Shown here in pieces: positions 61,692 through 64,000 of a DNA stretch of 64,000 bases. Source of the DNA: Streptomyces sp. NBC_01454. GTDB taxonomy: Bacteria > Actinomycetota > Actinomycetes > Streptomycetales > Streptomycetaceae. The notes beneath the pieces were generated by a model. That model was not told where the DNA came from. It saw only the letters and a program-made list of their open reading frames with translations, and ran no database searches. The stretch is taken from the NCBI RefSeq assembly GCF_036227565.1, contig NZ_CP109460.1, positions 1,426,001 to 1,490,000 on the forward strand, given 5' to 3'. Within the stretch, counting starts at the first letter, position 1; every line of letters begins with the position of its first letter. The position numbers were made by a program, and so were the translations under genes.

Positions 61692-62690
61692 TCAGGCGAA
61701 CGCGGGAATCAGCTCTGTTCCGTAGGCGTCGATGGTGGATTCCTTGGCGTCGTGCATGGCGTAGACCGCGAACTGGTCCACGCCCAGCGCCTTGAGCTGT
61801 TCCAGCCGCTCGCGGTGCGCGGCGACCGGGCCGAGCAGGCAGAAGCGGTCGATGACGGCGTCCGGGACGAAGTCGGCGTGCGGGCTGCCGGCCCGGCCGT
61901 GCTGGGCGTAGTCGTAGCCCTCACGGGCCTTGATGTATTCGGTCAGCTCCTCCGGGACCAGCCCGGAGCGCTCGCCGTAGCGTGCGACGAGGTCGGCGAC
62001 GTGGTTGCCGACCATGCCGCCGAACCAGCGGCACTGCGCGCGGGCGTGGTCGAGGTCGTCGCCCACATACGCGGGTGCGGCGACGCAGATGGTGACCTCG
62101 GCCGGGTCGCGTCCGGCATCCGCCGCGGCCTGCCGTACGGCCTTGACCATCCACTCGGTGAGGAAGGGGTCGGCGAGCTGGAGGATGAAGCCGTCCGCCA
62201 GCTCGCCCGCCATCGCGAGGGCCTTGGGACCGTAGGCGCCCATCCAGACCGGCAGCTTGCCGTTCGTGATCCAGGGGATCTGGACCCGGTGGCCGCCGAC
62301 GTCCGCCGCCCGTCCCTCGGCGAGGTCGCGGATGACGCCGATCGCCTCGCCCAGCCGGGCCAGGGTGTTGGGCGGCCGCCCGGCCACCCGCATCGCGGAG
62401 TCGCCGCGGCCGATGCCGCAGACGGTGCGGTTGCCGTACATCTCGTTGAGGGTGGCGAAGGTGGAGGCGGTGACCTCGGGGGTGCGGGTGGAGGGGTTGG
62501 TGACCATCGGGCCGACGATCAGCCGCTCGGTGTGGTCCAGGATGCGGCTGTAGATGACGAACGGCTCCTGCCACAGGACGGCCGAGTCGAAGGTCCAGCC
62601 GTAACGGAAGCCGTTGCGCTCGGCCCGGCGCATCAGGGAGACGACGGCGGAAGCGGGCGGGTCGGCCTGCAGAACGAGTCCGAAATCCAC
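61692..62690 (-). CDS. LLM-class F420-dependent oxidoreductase (TIGR03842-like)
   Basis: The 332-residue protein is a luciferase-like TIM-barrel enzyme: FGLVLQADPPASAVVSLMRRAE, GWTFDSAVLWQEPFV, GIGRGDSAMRVAGRPPN and PVWMGAYGPKALAMAGELADGF. The family uses reduced F420 or FMN. Its place between dihydropyrimidinase and the NCS1 transporter suggests a step in reductive pyrimidine or hydantoin breakdown, possibly the dihydro-base formation. The GTG at 62690 follows GGAGC and lies 10 bp after the dihydropyrimidinase stop. Confidence 0.85.
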   Translation of the reverse strand: MDFGLVLQADPPASAVVSLMRRAERNGFRYGWTFDSAVLWQEPFVIYSRILDHTERLIVGPMVTNPSTRTPEVTASTFATLNEMYGNRTVCGIGRGDSAMRVAGRPPNTLARLGEAIGVIRDLAEGRAADVGGHRVQIPWITNGKLPVWMGAYGPKALAMAGELADGFILQLADPFLTEWMVKAVRQAAADAGRDPAEVTICVAAPAYVGDDLDHARAQCRWFGGMVGNHVADLVARYGERSGLVPEELTEYIKAREGYDYAQHGRAGSPHADFVPDAVIDRFCLLGPVAAHRERLEQLKALGVDQFAVYAMHDAKESTIDAYGTELIPAFA

Positions 62691-62700
62691 GGCGGGCTCC

Positions 62701-64000
62701 TTAGATGAGGTACTGGCAGGTGCCGCGCGGGATGTACTGGCCGTGCCCCGCGTGCCCGGTGAACTCCCGCCGGTCGATGACGAGTTCACCCCGGGAGAGG
62801 ACCGTCTCCACCCGGCCGGTGAGCCGCTTGCCCTCGTACGGCGAGTAGTCGACGTTCATGTGGTGGGTCTCGGCGGAGAGGGTCTGCTCGGCGGTGGGGT
62901 CGTAGAGGACGATGTCGGCGTCGGCACCGGGGGCGATGGTGCCCTTCTTCGGGTAGAGGCCGAACATCCGCGCCGGGGTGGCGCAGGCGATCTCGATCCA
63001 GCGCCGGCGGCTGATCCGGCCCTCCACGACACCCTGGTGGAGGAGGTCCATCCGGTGCTCCACACCCGGCATCCCGTTGGGGATCTTGGAGAAGTCACCG
63101 CGGCCGAGCTCCTTCTGCCCCTGGAAGCAGAAGGGGCAGTGGTCGGTGGAGACCACCTGGAGGTCGTTGGTGCGCAGCCCCCGCCACAGCGCCTCCTGGT
63201 GCTCACGGGGCCGCAGCGGTGTGGAGCAGACGTACTTGGCGCCCTCGAAGTCCGGCTCGGCGAGGTTGTCGGTGGACAGGAACAGATACTGCGGGCAGGT
63301 CTCGCCGAAGACGTTCAGCCCCTTGTCGCGGGCCTGGGCGATCTCGGCGAGGGCCTCCTCGGCGGAGACGTGGACGACGTAGAGCGGTGCGCCGGCGACC
63401 CGCGCCAGCTGGATGGTGCGGTGGGTGGCCTCGGCCTCGAGGAGGACCCGGCGGACCTCGCCGTGGTAGCGCGGGTCGGTCTTCCCCTCGGCCAGCGCCT
63501 GTTCGACCAGGACGTCGATGGCGATGCCGTTCTCGGCGTGCATCATCACCAGCCCGCCGTTGTCGGCCGAGCGCTGCATGGCCCGCAGGATCTGCCCGTC
63601 GTCGCTGTAGAAGACCCCGGGGTAGGCGGTGAACAGTTTGAAGGAGGTGACGCCCTCCGCCACCAGGAGGTCCAGCTCCTTGAGGGTGTGCTCGTTGACG
63701 TCCGAGAGGATCATGTGGAACGCGTAGTCGATGGCGCATTGGGCGTCGGACTTGCCGTGCCAGGTGTCCAGGCCGTCGCGGAGCGACTTGCCGCGGGACT
63801 GCACCGCGAAGTCGATGAGGGTGGTGGTGCCGCCCCAGGCCGCGGCGCGGGTCCCGGTCTCGAAGTTGTCGGAGGAGAAGGTCCCGCCGAAGGGGAAGTC
63901 CAGGTGGGTGTGTGCGTCGACGCCGCCCGGAATGACATATTTGCCGGTGGCGTCGAGGACCCGGTCCGCCGCCCCGGCCCAGCTCTCCGCGCCGGGACTG
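62701..64000 (-). CDS. hydA: Dihydropyrimidinase/hydantoinase (5' end outside window)
   Basis: About 433 C-terminal residues are visible; the start lies beyond the right edge. It is a cyclic amidohydrolase: GGVDAHTHLDFPFG with the first metal histidines, GVTSFKLFTAYPG where the lysine is carboxylated, HAENG and VVHVSAEEAL with further metal histidines, and VSTDHCPF with the catalytic aspartate. It opens dihydrouracil or hydantoin rings. It is the first visible gene of an operon with the LLM enzyme and the NCS1 transporter. Confidence 0.95.
   Translation of the reverse strand, partial: SPGAESWAGAADRVLDATGKYVIPGGVDAHTHLDFPFGGTFSSDNFETGTRAAAWGGTTTLIDFAVQSRGKSLRDGLDTWHGKSDAQCAIDYAFHMILSDVNEHTLKELDLLVAEGVTSFKLFTAYPGVFYSDDGQILRAMQRSADNGGLVMMHAENGIAIDVLVEQALAEGKTDPRYHGEVRRVLLEAEATHRTIQLARVAGAPLYVVHVSAEEALAEIAQARDKGLNVFGETCPQYLFLSTDNLAEPDFEGAKYVCSTPLRPREHQEALWRGLRTNDLQVVSTDHCPFCFQGQKELGRGDFSKIPNGMPGVEHRMDLLHQGVVEGRISRRRWIEIACATPARMFGLYPKKGTIAPGADADIVLYDPTAEQTLSAETHHMNVDYSPYEGKRLTGRVETVLSRGELVIDRREFTGHAGHGQYIPRGTCQYLI

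Overview
The window is actinobacterial chromosome, almost certainly Streptomyces. GC content is very high, most codons end in G or C, GTG starts are common, and TTA leucine codons are so rare that the few present stand out. Genes include typical Streptomyces families: a CYP105-like P450 with its 3Fe-4S ferredoxin, a crotonyl-CoA carboxylase/reductase, F420-dependent and Rv2578c-type proteins. I saw no tRNA, rRNA, CRISPR array or prophage. The only mobile element is one IS1182-like insertion sequence.

Layout. 0-16 kb holds mostly unlinked housekeeping and accessory genes: a truncated membrane phosphodiesterase, MBL hydrolase, DedA protein, a lipoprotein with a duplicated domain, an aminotransferase-like protein lacking the PLP lysine, PAP2/lipid-kinase fusion, CapA-like lipoprotein, DUF5107 protein, arginase-like hydrolase and a rearranged family III CoA-transferase. 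16.5-18 kb is the P450-ferredoxin pair. 18-25.3 kb is a run of peptidases on the minus strand: secreted S15, then a tightly overlapping M55-M20-S9-S66 operon. Diverging from it is a PucR-type regulator with a TTA codon at codon 10, followed by a secreted serine hydrolase.

27.8-34.7 kb holds a methyltransferase, an MFS exporter fused to three carboxypeptidase-regulatory-like domains, an SRPBCC protein, a radical SAM gene behind a LexA-like box, and a HEAT-repeat protein. 35-44.6 kb is the metabolic core: a tandem 3-hydroxyacyl-CoA dehydrogenase, a TetR regulator, then ccr-ecm-mcl-mch-mcd, the signature steps of the ethylmalonyl-CoA pathway for acetate assimilation and C4/C5 CoA precursors. The ccr promoter carries two copies of a 13-bp near-palindrome 22 bp apart, and its roughly 310-nt leader can fold into a three-way junction. 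psd and pssA (phosphatidylethanolamine synthesis) follow.

46-58 kb: glycerate kinase, Nudix protein, nucleotidyltransferase, then a minus-strand series running GGT-like, IMPase-like, FAD oxidoreductase, macrodomain, Ada-AlkA and Ogt. The IS has split this series between the oxidoreductase and macrodomain genes. A 30-codon open frame with a perfect ribosome binding site precedes the GGT-like gene. 58-64 kb: a sirtuin, a lipoate ligase with inverted domain order, and a pyrimidine/hydantoin catabolic operon (dihydropyrimidinase, LLM F420 enzyme, NCS1 transporter) that runs off the right edge.

The items I consider most worth a second look are the ccr leader and operators, the TTA-gated peptidase operon, the lysine-less aminotransferase, the 30-codon frame at 57.9 kb and the SOS-type radical SAM gene.
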